A stretch of 64,000 bases of DNA from Flavobacterium antarcticum DSM 19726 (GCF_000419685.1 NZ_ATTM01000005.1:267345-331344), one strand, 5' to 3'. Positions 1 to 8,876 are shown, counted from the stretch's first letter. Translations and numbers: made by a program. Notes: generated by a model from the letters alone, not told the origin.

Positions 1-233
1 ACATCGCTTGGATGACGGGAACATTGGTTTTTAAAAATGCAAAATTTGAAGATATATTAAAAACGTTAGAGCGTCAATATAATGTCACAATTGTGGTGAA
101 AAATAAAGCGTTGAATAGCGAAAAGTTTAATGCCACATTTTTAAATGAATCGATAGAATCTTTATTGAATCATTTGAGTGAAAGCTACCCAATCAAATAT
201 AGTATTAAAAACAATGTCATTTATATTGAATAA
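1..233 (+). CDS. FecR family anti-sigma factor, C-terminal fragment
   Basis: The reading frame is open from the window edge (codons start at base 3) to the stop at 231-233, so only about 76 C-terminal residues are visible. They match the small C-terminal domain (DUF4974 type) of Bacteroidetes FecR-like anti-sigma factors: a W-M-T-G-T-L-x-F-K-N start, then F-x-D-I-L-K-T-L-E-R-Q-Y-N-V, and a final short beta strand ending in V-I-Y-I-E. FecR proteins span the inner membrane, hold an ECF sigma factor, and receive a signal from the N-terminal STN domain of a partner TonB-dependent receptor. The next gene encodes exactly such a receptor, which supports the call. The sigma-factor gene should lie just upstream, outside the window. 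The Met at base 12 is internal and not the start. Confidence 0.85.
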   Translation, partial: IAWMTGTLVFKNAKFEDILKTLERQYNVTIVVKNKALNSEKFNATFLNESIESLLNHLSESYPIKYSIKNNVIYIE

Positions 234-353
234 GAAACAGCTGAAAGGCTAAACCGAATTGGTCAGAAAAAAACCGGAAAATGCGCCAACATTTCCCGGA
301 GTACTATCTGGTCAATAGATTAACATTAACCAATTAAAAACCGATTTAAAAGT

Positions 354-3300
354 ATGAAAAAACTTCCTAACCTGATTAGGTTTGAACAACCTTTTCTAAA
401 ATTTGATTTAAAAATGAAACTTACCGTCTTATTTTTATTAACAAGTATCACCTTTATTCATGCCAACGAAAGTTTTGGTCAATTGAATAAACTGTCGATA
501 CATGCACATCAGTTAACCACGGCCGATGTTCTTGATAAAATTGAAAACACAACCGGATACATGTTTGTTTACAATGTAAAATCGGTTGATTTGCAACGCG
601 TCATTTCAATTAATCTTGAAGAAGAGAAAATTGAAAATGTGTTGAATAAATTGTTTGTCAATACCACGACTGATTACAAGATATCAGGTTCACACATCAT
701 TTTGTCTGTCAAAAAAGCGACGGTAACTCCTATTTCTATTGCTGAAGCGGAAGACATTGAAGTTATTATTCGTGGAAAAGTAATGAATGAATTTGGCGAT
801 CCATTGCAACAAGCGAGTATCAAAGTGAAGGGAACGAACCTCGCTGTTTTTTCAGATGCAGACGGAAACTTTGCGATCACACTTCCTACAACAGATGCAG
901 TTTTAGTGATTTCCTACGTTGGTTTTGAAACGCAAGAAGTAATCGTTGGAAACACTGATTTTATGAATGTAAAATTAAAATTCCAAGTCGAAAATATGCA
1001 AGAAATTGTAATTATAGGATACGACAAACAATCTAGAAATAAAGTAACTGGTGCGGTTTCTTCGATCGATAAAAAGGAAATTACGCAACTTTCGGTTGGA
1101 AATGTTGGATTTGACAAAGCTTTGGGAGGTTTGGCACCTGGAGTTCAAGTTTCGCAAAACAGTGGTCGTCCAGGCGAACCGGTTCGGTTGAATATTAGAG
1201 GATTGACTTCGCCACTTTCAGGAAGTTTGAATCAGCCTCTTTTTGTGATTGACGGTGTTCCGTTTAATGCCGATGCTTTAGGCGGTTCCAATCCACTTTT
1301 GGCGTTAAGCCCAAATGATATTGAGAAAATCGATATTTTAAAAGATGCTGCTGCAACTGCAATTTACGGTTCTCGTGGTGCGAATGGAGTTGTCATTGTT
1401 TCGACCAAAAGAGGGACTAAGAATCAAAAATCTACGGTCGATTTCTCTTATACAACGACTTATGCTCAACCAATTAATACGTTGAAAGCATTGGATGCGA
1501 CTCAATACCGAGCGTTTTATGATACTTTAATGAGCAACAGTGTGAACTCGTTAAACGACGGGACACTTGATTTCTTTTACGATATGGATTTGATGAACAT
1601 CGGAAATATCGAATTGGATTACGATACTTTTTTATATACGTACAATGGGTTGAATGATTCTTATTTTGGCACAGCCAATACAAATTGGAACAAGGAAACG
1701 TTCCGAAAATTCGCATTAACGAATCAGTATAATTTAAATGTAAGAGGTGGTTCAGAAAGTACGAATTACTCTTTTGGATTATCAGCTGTAGATCAAGAAG
1801 GATTGGTCATCAATGAGAAATACGACCAGTACAATTTGAGAATGGCAATTGATTCAAAAATCGGCAAAAAAGTGACAATGGGTGCGACTGCAAATGTTTC
1901 GCATACTAAAAATTTATCTGGCGAAGCAAAAGATTTCGGATTCAACACCGTAAATACTGCTAACGTAATCGCTCGTCCTGATTTACCAGTTCGTGGAGAA
2001 AACGGAATGTTGTTAGACCAACCTGATTATCAATATGGTTTTGAAACTTACGAGCCAAATCCTGTTGCTAAATTGCAGAATAAGTCAGAAAACAGATCCT
2101 ATAATTTTATTGGAAACACATTTCTTGAAGCGAAAGTAGCGAAAGATTTAGTGTTAAGAGGTGATGTAAATGCAGGTGTTTTTTACAATGATTCTAACTT
2201 GTTTATTCCAAAAACCACGTCAACCAACTTTGGGTACCCAAACGAATCTAATTTGATTACAGGAAACGGGTTAACCTCAAATATTACAACCAACTTAACT
2301 GCAAAATATGATTTGTACTTAGGGGATCATAATTTCAAAGCATTGGTTGGATATTCATGGGACCGCACTAAACGTCAATACAACAGCGTTTTTTACACCG
2401 GTTTTCCCGACGATGAAATTTTAATTGATCCGAATTCAGCTGCTCAAATTACTTCCTTTTCAAGCAGTAAAAGTGAATCGGGAATCAACTCTATTTTCTC
2501 GAGATTGAGTTACAGTTATAATGATTTATACAATCTTACGGTGAATTTTAGAAGAGACGAATCTTCAAAATTTGGACCTGGAAATAAGAGTGGATATTTC
2601 CCGTCCCTTGCGGCAAGCTGGAATATTGCAAACGAAGAATTCATTAAAGTGGAAGATTTGAATGTGTTGAAATTAAGAGCCAGTTACGGTAAAGTAGGTT
2701 CGGCAAATACAGCTGATTTTGCTTATTTGCAATTCTTTGGAACCAATAGCGGAATTAAATACGGAGGAAATACCGGAATCACACCTTTAAATATCTTACC
2801 TAATAAAAATATTGGTTGGGAAACTACCAAGGAATTTAATTTAGGTGTTGATTTCAAAGCTTTTTCTCACCGTTTGTATGGTAGTATAGATGCTTATTCG
2901 AGAAAAACAACAGGAGCTTTAGCGCCAACACCAATTCCTTTTGAACTTGGACCGTTGACTTATTTCTCTAATTTGATGGATGTTTCTAATAAAGGAATTG
3001 AAATTAATATTGGTGGAGATATCATTCGTACGGAAGATTTCATGTGGAGTATGAATGTGAATTGGGCGACTAATAAAAATAAATTAGACAAGTTGAATGG
3101 TGCAAATATCAATCAGTATAGTCTTGATTACTATGTAGAAGGTCAACCTATTGGAACAATTAAGGGATACCAAGTGGAAAAAATTTTCCAAGACCAAGCT
3201 GAAATTGATCAGTTGAATGCAGATGCTCCAAATGGATTTTACAGTTCGCCTTCTTTAAGCGTGGGAGATTATAAATTTAAAGATGTGAACGGTGATGGTG

Positions 3301-3845
3301 AAATCAATGCGGATGATCGTTCTGTAATTGGGTCTATTCAACCGGAATTTTTTGGAGGTTTCAGCAACACATTTACGTATAAAAATTTAAGTTTATCTGC
3401 TTTCTTCCAATATTCTGTAGGTGCTGAATCTGTTTGGGATGCAATTCCAACGGGAGTTTATAACAGTATAGGTCAAAATAAATTAGCAGAATATGGTTTG
3501 AATACTTGGACGCCTGAAAATACCGATGCACGTTATGCAAAAGCAGTATATACGGATCCAGCTGGAAACGGTAGAATCTCAGATCGTTATTTATTTGACA
3601 CTTCTTATTTGCGATTGAAAAATATTCAGTTGAATTATACTTTTGATAAAGCAATTGTGGAGAAATTAATGTTGTCTCGTGCAACCATTTTTGTTGCAGC
3701 TACAAACATCGTCACATGGACAAAATGGCCAGGAATTGATCCGGAAATTTTCTCTGAAAGAGGAGGAGTTACAGATCAAGTGCAGAATGAAGATCCGTAT
3801 CCATTAGCGAAATCATTTTCATTTGGTGTTCAATTACAATTTTAA
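354..3845 (+). CDS. SusC/RagA-type TonB-dependent outer membrane receptor with STN domain
   Basis: This 1163-residue outer membrane transporter imports a large nutrient together with the SusD lipoprotein encoded next. Residues 1-20 are a basic leader common in FecR-linked SusC proteins. A hydrophobic signal sequence runs from Met21 to about residue 43. An STN signalling domain follows at about 47-116, then a carboxypeptidase-regulatory-like beta-sandwich at about 137-212 (I-I-R-G-K-V to V-G-F-E-T-Q-E). The plug contains L-F-V-I-D-G-V-P and the family hallmark D-A-A-A-T-A-I-Y-G-S-R-G-A-N-G-V. The rest is the beta barrel, ending in the aromatic strand S-F-G-V-Q-L-Q-F. The STN domain implies control by the FecR protein upstream and its sigma factor. 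Nothing in the sequence reveals the substrate, and no glycoside hydrolase lies nearby. Confidence 0.96.
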   Translation: MKKLPNLIRFEQPFLKFDLKMKLTVLFLLTSITFIHANESFGQLNKLSIHAHQLTTADVLDKIENTTGYMFVYNVKSVDLQRVISINLEEEKIENVLNKLFVNTTTDYKISGSHIILSVKKATVTPISIAEAEDIEVIIRGKVMNEFGDPLQQASIKVKGTNLAVFSDADGNFAITLPTTDAVLVISYVGFETQEVIVGNTDFMNVKLKFQVENMQEIVIIGYDKQSRNKVTGAVSSIDKKEITQLSVGNVGFDKALGGLAPGVQVSQNSGRPGEPVRLNIRGLTSPLSGSLNQPLFVIDGVPFNADALGGSNPLLALSPNDIEKIDILKDAAATAIYGSRGANGVVIVSTKRGTKNQKSTVDFSYTTTYAQPINTLKALDATQYRAFYDTLMSNSVNSLNDGTLDFFYDMDLMNIGNIELDYDTFLYTYNGLNDSYFGTANTNWNKETFRKFALTNQYNLNVRGGSESTNYSFGLSAVDQEGLVINEKYDQYNLRMAIDSKIGKKVTMGATANVSHTKNLSGEAKDFGFNTVNTANVIARPDLPVRGENGMLLDQPDYQYGFETYEPNPVAKLQNKSENRSYNFIGNTFLEAKVAKDLVLRGDVNAGVFYNDSNLFIPKTTSTNFGYPNESNLITGNGLTSNITTNLTAKYDLYLGDHNFKALVGYSWDRTKRQYNSVFYTGFPDDEILIDPNSAAQITSFSSSKSESGINSIFSRLSYSYNDLYNLTVNFRRDESSKFGPGNKSGYFPSLAASWNIANEEFIKVEDLNVLKLRASYGKVGSANTADFAYLQFFGTNSGIKYGGNTGITPLNILPNKNIGWETTKEFNLGVDFKAFSHRLYGSIDAYSRKTTGALAPTPIPFELGPLTYFSNLMDVSNKGIEINIGGDIIRTEDFMWSMNVNWATNKNKLDKLNGANINQYSLDYYVEGQPIGTIKGYQVEKIFQDQAEIDQLNADAPNGFYSSPSLSVGDYKFKDVNGDGEINADDRSVIGSIQPEFFGGFSNTFTYKNLSLSAFFQYSVGAESVWDAIPTGVYNSIGQNKLAEYGLNTWTPENTDARYAKAVYTDPAGNGRISDRYLFDTSYLRLKNIQLNYTFDKAIVEKLMLSRATIFVAATNIVTWTKWPGIDPEIFSERGGVTDQVQNEDPYPLAKSFSFGVQLQF

Positions 3846-3859
3846 AAAATAAAATTCTC

Positions 3860-5275
3860 ATGAAAAATAAAATATATATCTTAAAAATCGCCTTGACTTT
3901 AATGCTTGTAACTTCAGTCGTAAGTTGCAGTATTGACGATGTGAAGCCTTTAAATCAACTGACAACGGAGAATGCAATTCGAGACGAACAATCAGCTCAA
4001 GCTGTTTTAAATGGAATTTACGGCGGTTGGCGTGCCATAGAACTCAACGCATTTCCGTTGCATCTTGGTGCTTTAGGCAATGAAGGTTTCTTTTCCGGAA
4101 CGATTACAGGAAGTACTGGTTTTAACGCAAATCAAGTGAAACCTGAAAACTTATACTTGGGCTTTTTATACAATGCACATTACAAAATTATAAATGGTAG
4201 CAATTTTTTAATTGAAGAATTAGAAAAAGGAAAAGCAGTTGGTATTTCTGACGAACGAAAAACAGAGCTGATCATGCAAGCAAAATTTGCTCGTGCAATG
4301 GCTAATTTTAATTTGCTGCGTTATTTTGGCCAGTTTTACGACCAAAATTCATCGTATGGAATTGTACTTAAAACAACATTTTCAACGGACGTTGTTTTCG
4401 CGCAACGGAATTCTGTACAGGAAGTATATGCATCAATTGTTGCAGATTTAGAAGACGCGTCTGCAAATGGTCCATCGATGGTAGCACATTACTTTGCAGG
4501 AAAAGTAGCTTCGACTGCTTTATTGGCAAGAGTTAAACTATATATGAATGATTATGAAGGAGCCGCTGCTGCAGCACAAGAAGTAATTCTAAATGCAGAA
4601 GGATATGAGTTAGAAACGAACTACGGTTCCATCTTTTCAAACACTTATAATTCATCTGAAGCTATTTTTGCCATTTACCATACGCAAACACCAGAAGGTG
4701 GAAGTGGAATGTATCAAATAAACCGAACCAAATACAGTGAAACGCTTCGAACGTTAGCAGATGCTCAAATTGATGGAGCAGGTTCTTTAACGGAAAGTGG
4801 TTCAGGTTACGACCCTCGATTTTCTTATGCGTATGCAACAAGTACGAAAGGAACGAATTTGAATGGTAAATATCCAGTAAATACTTTTCAAGCTAATTCT
4901 GAAAACAACACGTTATTTTACATCCGTTTAGGTGAAATTTATTTAATTCATGCAGAAGCGGAAGCTAGAAAAGCGGGCGGAAATTTAGACGATGCGTTAA
5001 CCAGTTTGAATGCAATTAGAGAAAGAGCAGGAGTGGAAGCGTATGAACTGAGCGATAAAACGACACTTTTGACTCAAATCCGTGAGGAGAAATTATTAGA
5101 ATTGTTTTTTGAAAATGGAGAAACGTGGTTTGATTTAATTCGTTACCATAAGTTGGGTGATGTTTCCGCTTTCGCTGAAAAAGCGTCACTTACTTCAGAA
5201 ACGCAATTCATCCTTCCGATGCCTTTAAATGTTTTGAGTGCGAACAATTTATTGATTCAAAACCCGGGTTATTAA
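3860..5275 (+). CDS. SusD/RagB family nutrient-binding outer membrane lipoprotein
   Basis: This 471-residue surface lipoprotein caps the SusC barrel and binds the substrate before import. The N terminus is a lipoprotein signal ending V-V-S-C, with lipidated Cys23 followed by S-I-D-D; acidic residues after the Cys are the usual surface-export signal in Bacteroidota. The N-terminal helical part (E-N-A-I-R-D-E-Q-S-A-Q-A-V-L-N-G-I-Y) and the C-terminal part (Y-I-R-L-G-E-I-Y-L-I-H-A-E-A, then F-F-E-N-G-E-T-W-F-D-L-I-R) are typical SusD signatures with TPR-like helices. It starts only 14 bases after the susC stop codon, so the two genes are almost certainly cotranscribed. Confidence 0.95.
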   Translation: MKNKIYILKIALTLMLVTSVVSCSIDDVKPLNQLTTENAIRDEQSAQAVLNGIYGGWRAIELNAFPLHLGALGNEGFFSGTITGSTGFNANQVKPENLYLGFLYNAHYKIINGSNFLIEELEKGKAVGISDERKTELIMQAKFARAMANFNLLRYFGQFYDQNSSYGIVLKTTFSTDVVFAQRNSVQEVYASIVADLEDASANGPSMVAHYFAGKVASTALLARVKLYMNDYEGAAAAAQEVILNAEGYELETNYGSIFSNTYNSSEAIFAIYHTQTPEGGSGMYQINRTKYSETLRTLADAQIDGAGSLTESGSGYDPRFSYAYATSTKGTNLNGKYPVNTFQANSENNTLFYIRLGEIYLIHAEAEARKAGGNLDDALTSLNAIRERAGVEAYELSDKTTLLTQIREEKLLELFFENGETWFDLIRYHKLGDVSAFAEKASLTSETQFILPMPLNVLSANNLLIQNPGY

Positions 5276-5309
5276 CTGAAACAGATACTTAATTATAAAA
5301 TATACAAAA

Positions 5310-6335
5310 ATGAAAAAAATAGCAATAACTTTTTTAGCGACAATTGGATTTTTTAGCGCTCAAGCACAAGTGGATTACGCCATAATTTCCGGTAAGATTG
5401 AAAATCCAACGGCAGATAAAAAAATACGTCTTTACGACAGTGCCGCAGGAAAAAGCGCAATGTTAAACGTGGGTGCTGATGGCTCTTTTAGAGATACAAT
5501 CCATTTAAAAACACCTACGATTTATACTACTTCCTACGATAGTTTTTTTAGCCTCTATGTTGAAAATGGTATGGATGTTCAGGTGAGTTTTGATGCCAAA
5601 AAATTCAAATCAACTTTGAAATATGAAGGAAAAGGTAGTTTAGAAAATCAAGTGTTATTCGAAAAAGAGAAGTTTACAAACGAACTTTTCGGCGAAGATT
5701 ATAGAACGTTGTTTTCATTAGACAAACCAACATTCACTAGCAAACTAAATGAGTACAATTCTAAAATCGTACATCTTTTAGAGAGCAACAAGAAAAACTT
5801 AAGTGCCAACTTTATTTCAATGCAGAGCAAGGCACAAGAGGAATTTATGACCGGAATGACTGCTGAAAACACGAAGCAACTGCAAATTAATGAGAAGCTA
5901 ATCGTTGGAAAACCATCGCCATCATTTAAAAATTATGAAAGTCAAAATGGTAAAAAAGTGTCTTTATCTGACCTTCGTGGAAAATATGTTTTCATTGATG
6001 TTTGGGCAACTTGGTGTGGACCTTGCAAATATGAATTTCCTTACATAAAAGAACTAGAGAAAAAATACCACGGAAAAAACATTACTTTCTTAAGTATTTC
6101 TGTCGACCGTCAAAAGGACAAAGAAAAGTGGAAAAAGATGATTGTTAAAGAAGGCTTAGGAGGCGTTCAATTATTGGCGGATAACGAAATCGAGTCGCAA
6201 TTCATCAAGGATTACTTTATTGAAGGCATTCCACGTTTTATATTACTGGATCCACAAGGTAATTTGATTTCTTACGATACTCCAAGGCCTTCAGAGCCGG
6301 AATTAATTACATTATTTGACGAACACGGCATCTAA
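5310..6335 (+). CDS. TlpA/ResA-like periplasmic thioredoxin with N-terminal DUF4369-like domain
   Basis: The 341-residue exported protein has a cleavable signal peptide (residues 1-19, ending A-Q-A), an N-terminal beta-rich region resembling DUF4369 (about 22-110), a helical linker, and a C-terminal thioredoxin fold from about residue 200. The redox motif W-C-G-P-C has its cysteines at 236 and 239, and the conserved cis-Pro region is G-I-P-R-F. Proteins of this kind reduce or isomerise disulfides in the periplasm. It lies 34 bases after susD and is followed by a strong terminator, so it is probably the last gene of the uptake operon. Its partner is unknown; it may handle disulfide-containing substrates of the SusCD system, which is inference from context only. 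Confidence 0.9.
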   Translation: MKKIAITFLATIGFFSAQAQVDYAIISGKIENPTADKKIRLYDSAAGKSAMLNVGADGSFRDTIHLKTPTIYTTSYDSFFSLYVENGMDVQVSFDAKKFKSTLKYEGKGSLENQVLFEKEKFTNELFGEDYRTLFSLDKPTFTSKLNEYNSKIVHLLESNKKNLSANFISMQSKAQEEFMTGMTAENTKQLQINEKLIVGKPSPSFKNYESQNGKKVSLSDLRGKYVFIDVWATWCGPCKYEFPYIKELEKKYHGKNITFLSISVDRQKDKEKWKKMIVKEGLGGVQLLADNEIESQFIKDYFIEGIPRFILLDPQGNLISYDTPRPSEPELITLFDEHGI

Positions 6336-6358
6336 GCTGTAAAGCGTTTAAATGAGTC

Positions 6359-6402
6359 TTAAAAAAAGGCAAAAGAATTCAGTTTCTTTTGCCTTTTTTT
6401 TA
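6359..6402 (+). terminator. Intrinsic terminator of the susCD operon
   Basis: An A-rich arm containing GGCAAAAGA at 6369 pairs with TCTTTTGCC and runs into seven T residues. It follows the thioredoxin gene by about 25 bases. Confidence 0.85.
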
Positions 6403-6406
6403 TATA

Positions 6407-6450
6407 AACAAAACAACAGCATCTTATGGAAAGATACTGTTGTTTTGTTT
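6407..6450. repeat. Long inverted repeat (second hairpin behind the operon)
   Basis: AAACAAAACAACAG-C-ATCTT pairs with AAGAT-A-CTGTTGTTTTGTTT across a 5-base loop: a 20-position stem with a single mismatch. No clear T tract follows on the plus strand, so it is not a standard terminator for the upstream operon. The rest of the gap up to the gene at 6692 is AT-rich and holds nothing else recognisable apart from a promoter motif. Confidence 0.6.
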
Positions 6451-6662
6451 GCGTTACTAGGGTAGAAGCGTTTTTTTTAATTATTTACTAGTTCCCTACT
6501 ATTAATTCTAAGATTAGATATTAAATTAAAAATATAGTTATTTATTAATGAATAGTATCTAATTAAATACGCTAGTGTCCTTTCTCACGTTGTATGCCTA
6601 AAGTAATTTGATCATTACAAAAAAGAAATTTCATAGATTTATCTTTATTTAGTTTTTATTGT

Positions 6663-6670
6663 TAGATTTG
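6663..6670 (+). promoter_or_regulatory. Candidate -7 promoter element (TAGATTTG)
   Basis: It matches the Bacteroidetes -7 consensus TAnnTTTG and ends 21 bases before the start codon of the nuclease-domain gene at 6692. Confidence 0.5.
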
Positions 6671-6691
6671 GTACAATAATCAATCATTTTT

Positions 6692-7708
6692 ATGGCAACA
6701 GTAATACCAAAACAGGCAGTAACGCAACTAAAAAAAGCATTAGATAATTTTAAAGTAATTGATGCGATCGAATTGTGTACAAACGAAGCACAAACACGCA
6801 AATTTTTAATTGAACCTTTTTTCGGACTACTAAATTATGTTTCCAATGATTTAATCCCTGAATATAATGCAGACTTCGGTGACAGAGTTAGTCAAAAAAT
6901 TGATTATGCAATAATTTTAAATAAAAAAGATACATTACTTGTAGAAGCAAAGAAGTATAATAGTAAGCTATCCGATAAAGAAGCTGGGCAGTTAAACGGT
7001 TATTTTAATAATACTAAAAATTCACGAATTGCTATTTTGACAAATGGTATAGAGTATAAATTCTATTCTGATGTTGTTGAACCAAATATAATAGACAGCA
7101 ATCCATTTTATGTGTTTAACTTGCTTACTTATGATGAAAATGATATTGAATCGTTATTGCACTTTGATAAAAGATTTATAAAAATTATTGATATTATTAG
7201 TACGGCTCAAGAAGAAGTATTTATAAGAAGTTTTGAAACTTCAATATTTAATGAGTTAATTGCGCCGTCAAAAGATTTATTAAAAATTATTCACAAAAAC
7301 ATGAGTTTTAAATCAAAGTTTAATGAAGAGACTCAAGGTAAAATGATTAATTTAATTAACTCTACTTTGTTGAAATCATTATATGAAAAAAAAGTACTTG
7401 AAGAGACAAAATCTAATTCTTTGGGAGTAATTACAACAGAATTTGAAATTCAAGCCTATCATACCATTAGAACGATGTTGATTCAAAATAAAAGAATTCC
7501 AAAAGAAAGAATTTCATATAAAGATTTTAAAAATTTTTTCAATATCAGTATTGACAATTCTACTAAAAAAGTTATTTGTAAATTAGTTTTTAATGATACT
7601 AAAATGAAATTAATTATTGATAATAATGAATATATTTTAGAACATATTGATGATGTCATCAAGTACAAAAATGAATTAATTAATAGAACACTTGTTTTGA
7701 TTGAATAA
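6692..7708 (+). CDS. Orphan HsdR-N-like PD-(D/E)XK nuclease-domain protein
   Basis: The 338-residue protein begins with a region resembling the N-terminal nuclease domain of type I restriction subunit R (HSDR_N/COG4748 type). The PD-(D/E)XK residues are visible: Asp71 in K-I-D-Y-A, then Glu85-Ala-Lys87 in L-L-V-E-A-K-K-Y, with the preceding helix T-R-K-F-L-I-E-P-F-F. The family motif A-I-L-T-N-G-I-E-Y-K-F-Y-S-D also fits. There is no helicase domain, no HsdM or HsdS gene next to it, and the C-terminal half is unfamiliar. It is single-copy and monocistronic, with its own promoter motif and terminator, more AT-rich than its neighbours, and beside decayed phage-like fragments and tRNA genes. It may be a nucleic-acid-cleaving defence protein, but no target is known. 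Confidence 0.75.
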   Translation: MATVIPKQAVTQLKKALDNFKVIDAIELCTNEAQTRKFLIEPFFGLLNYVSNDLIPEYNADFGDRVSQKIDYAIILNKKDTLLVEAKKYNSKLSDKEAGQLNGYFNNTKNSRIAILTNGIEYKFYSDVVEPNIIDSNPFYVFNLLTYDENDIESLLHFDKRFIKIIDIISTAQEEVFIRSFETSIFNELIAPSKDLLKIIHKNMSFKSKFNEETQGKMINLINSTLLKSLYEKKVLEETKSNSLGVITTEFEIQAYHTIRTMLIQNKRIPKERISYKDFKNFFNISIDNSTKKVICKLVFNDTKMKLIIDNNEYILEHIDDVIKYKNELINRTLVLIE

Positions 7709-7724
7709 ATTAAATCACGTTTCC

Positions 7725-7765
7725 AAAAAAAAAAGACGTTCCAACTTGGAACGTCTTTTTTTTTA
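7725..7765 (+). terminator. Intrinsic terminator of the HsdR-N-like gene
   Basis: AAGACGTTCC pairs with GGAACGTCTT over a 5-base loop and is flanked by A and T runs of about nine bases each. Confidence 0.9.
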
Positions 7766-7876
7766 AGTAGCATCATACAATTAATTTCCAAAACCTTGGA
7801 ATATGATGTATAGCTTTAGTCGATCACTAAATTTAAATCCATTTTTGTAATCGATTAACTAAAGTAATAAAAATAG

Positions 7877-8168
7877 GAGAGTTGGCAAGCAGGCATAAAA
7901 ACATACGGAAGAACCAAAGGAAGACCGAACCGCAACGCTAAAGAAATACGTGAACAGTTCCAAAACCTTACTAATGATAATTTGGAGCTAATGAATAGCG
8001 ATTTAAAAGTATTAGAACCAACGGAACTTATAAAGACATTAACTGATTTATCAAAATTTGTTCTACGTAAGTTTAAAAGCTATTAATTATACAGATGCCA
8101 ATAACAACAACCAATATATTTCCAAAGTTCAAATTGTTTTTACCAATCCCGATGACAATGATAATTGA
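7877..8168 (+). pseudogene. Frameshifted remnant of a small phage-type protein
   Basis: No intact frame exists here, but two overlapping frames read well. The first (codons in phase with base 7907) gives K-T-Y-G-R-T-K-G-R-P-N-R-N-A-K-E-I-R-E-Q-type sequence, then L-I-K-T-L-T-D-L-S-K-F-V-L and a stop at 8084. The second, one base over from about 8075, continues K-A-I-N-Y-T-D-A-N-N-N-Q and K-V-Q-I-V-F-T-N-P-D-D before a stop at 8166. A single extra base in the T-T-T-A-A-A-A run near 8072-8078 explains the break. The N-terminal G-R-P-K/R-G-like basic motif and overall form resemble small packaging or terminase-small-subunit-like proteins of Bacteroidetes prophages. That identification is from memory of the family and is tentative. 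Confidence 0.6.
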
Positions 8169-8300
8169 TATAAAGACGGTTGATGGCTTAATAGAACTTA
8201 TTGAATCAAATAAGTTGAAGGAAATAATTATTTTAGTTAAAAATGCTTTGAAGTTGCTTATTATTACTGTTGAGGTGGAAAATATTACTGAAAATTAAAA

Positions 8301-8506
8301 TTCTTTTGGAGTGAGTACGTTAAGAGGCATATCAGTGATAAAATATTTTTTTATGGAATCCACTTGATAATAGAGAAGACAATTTTAATAAGATGCTAAA
8401 GTCGGAATCGTTCAAGAAAAAAATTGATAAAATCGAAGCGTATTATTAAGATTTAAAACAATTATACTACTTCAATAATACAGAAATCGTACAAATACTA
8501 AAATAA
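8301..8506 (+). pseudogene. Decayed gene fragment, probably from the same element
   Basis: One frame from 8301 reads F-F-W-S-E-Y-V-K-R-H-I-S-D-K-I-F-F-Y-G-I-H. A second frame then continues P-L-D-N-R-E-D-N-F-N-K-M-L-K-S through K-I-E-A-Y-Y, hits TAA at 8447, and goes on in the same frame as D-L-K-Q-L-Y-Y-F-N-N-T-E-I-V-Q-I-L-K to TAA at 8504. A frameshift plus a nonsense codon in protein-like sequence points to a dead gene's C-terminal end. The family was not recognised. The stretch 8169-8300 between the two fragments shows nothing convincing. Confidence 0.5.
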
Positions 8507-8553
8507 GCAATCCTTAAACAACTGATAAACAGAAAGTTTAAGGATTTTTTATG

Positions 8554-8636
8554 TGACCACGGTGGGATTTGAACCCACACGCCCTTTCGAGCACCACCCC
8601 CTCAAGATGGCAAGTCTACCGTTTCTCCACGTGGCC
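8554..8636 (-). tRNA. tRNA-Leu (GAG)
   Basis: On the minus strand GGCCACG pairs with CGTGGTC to form the acceptor stem. The anticodon stem CCATC/GGTGG encloses the loop TTGAGGG, giving anticodon GAG. A long class II variable arm and the T arm GTGGG-TTCAAAT-CCCAC are present. The CCA end is not encoded. Confidence 0.93.
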
Positions 8637-8676
8637 CAAAAAAAGAAAGGTCATTCGAAAAACGAACGACCTTTTG

Positions 8677-8749
8677 TGACCCGACTGGGGCTCGAACCCA
8701 GGACCCCATCATTAAAAGTGATGTGCTCTACCAACTGAGCTATCGAGTC
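8677..8749 (-). tRNA. tRNA-Lys (TTT), copy 1
   Basis: On the minus strand the acceptor stem is GACTCGA/TCGGGTC, and the anticodon stem CATCA/TGATG holds loop CTTTTAA, giving anticodon TTT. The T arm is standard and CCA is not encoded. It is identical to the copy at 8779. Confidence 0.95.
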
Positions 8750-8778
8750 GATGCATTCAAGAAAAATAAGTCAATTTG

Positions 8779-8851
8779 TGACCCGACTGGGGCTCGAACC
8801 CAGGACCCCATCATTAAAAGTGATGTGCTCTACCAACTGAGCTATCGAGTC
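8779..8851 (-). tRNA. tRNA-Lys (TTT), copy 2
   Basis: Identical in sequence to the tRNA-Lys at 8677 and 29 bases from it; first gene of the Lys-Lys-Leu tRNA transcription unit. Confidence 0.95.
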
Positions 8852-8876
8852 ATTTTTATTTCCTTGAATGCGGGTG

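Noticed and set aside
8095..8298. Open frame of 67 codons starting at ATG 8095.
   Set aside because: Its first half is an out-of-frame reading of the decayed phage-type gene; the rest has no recognisable features and no initiation context.
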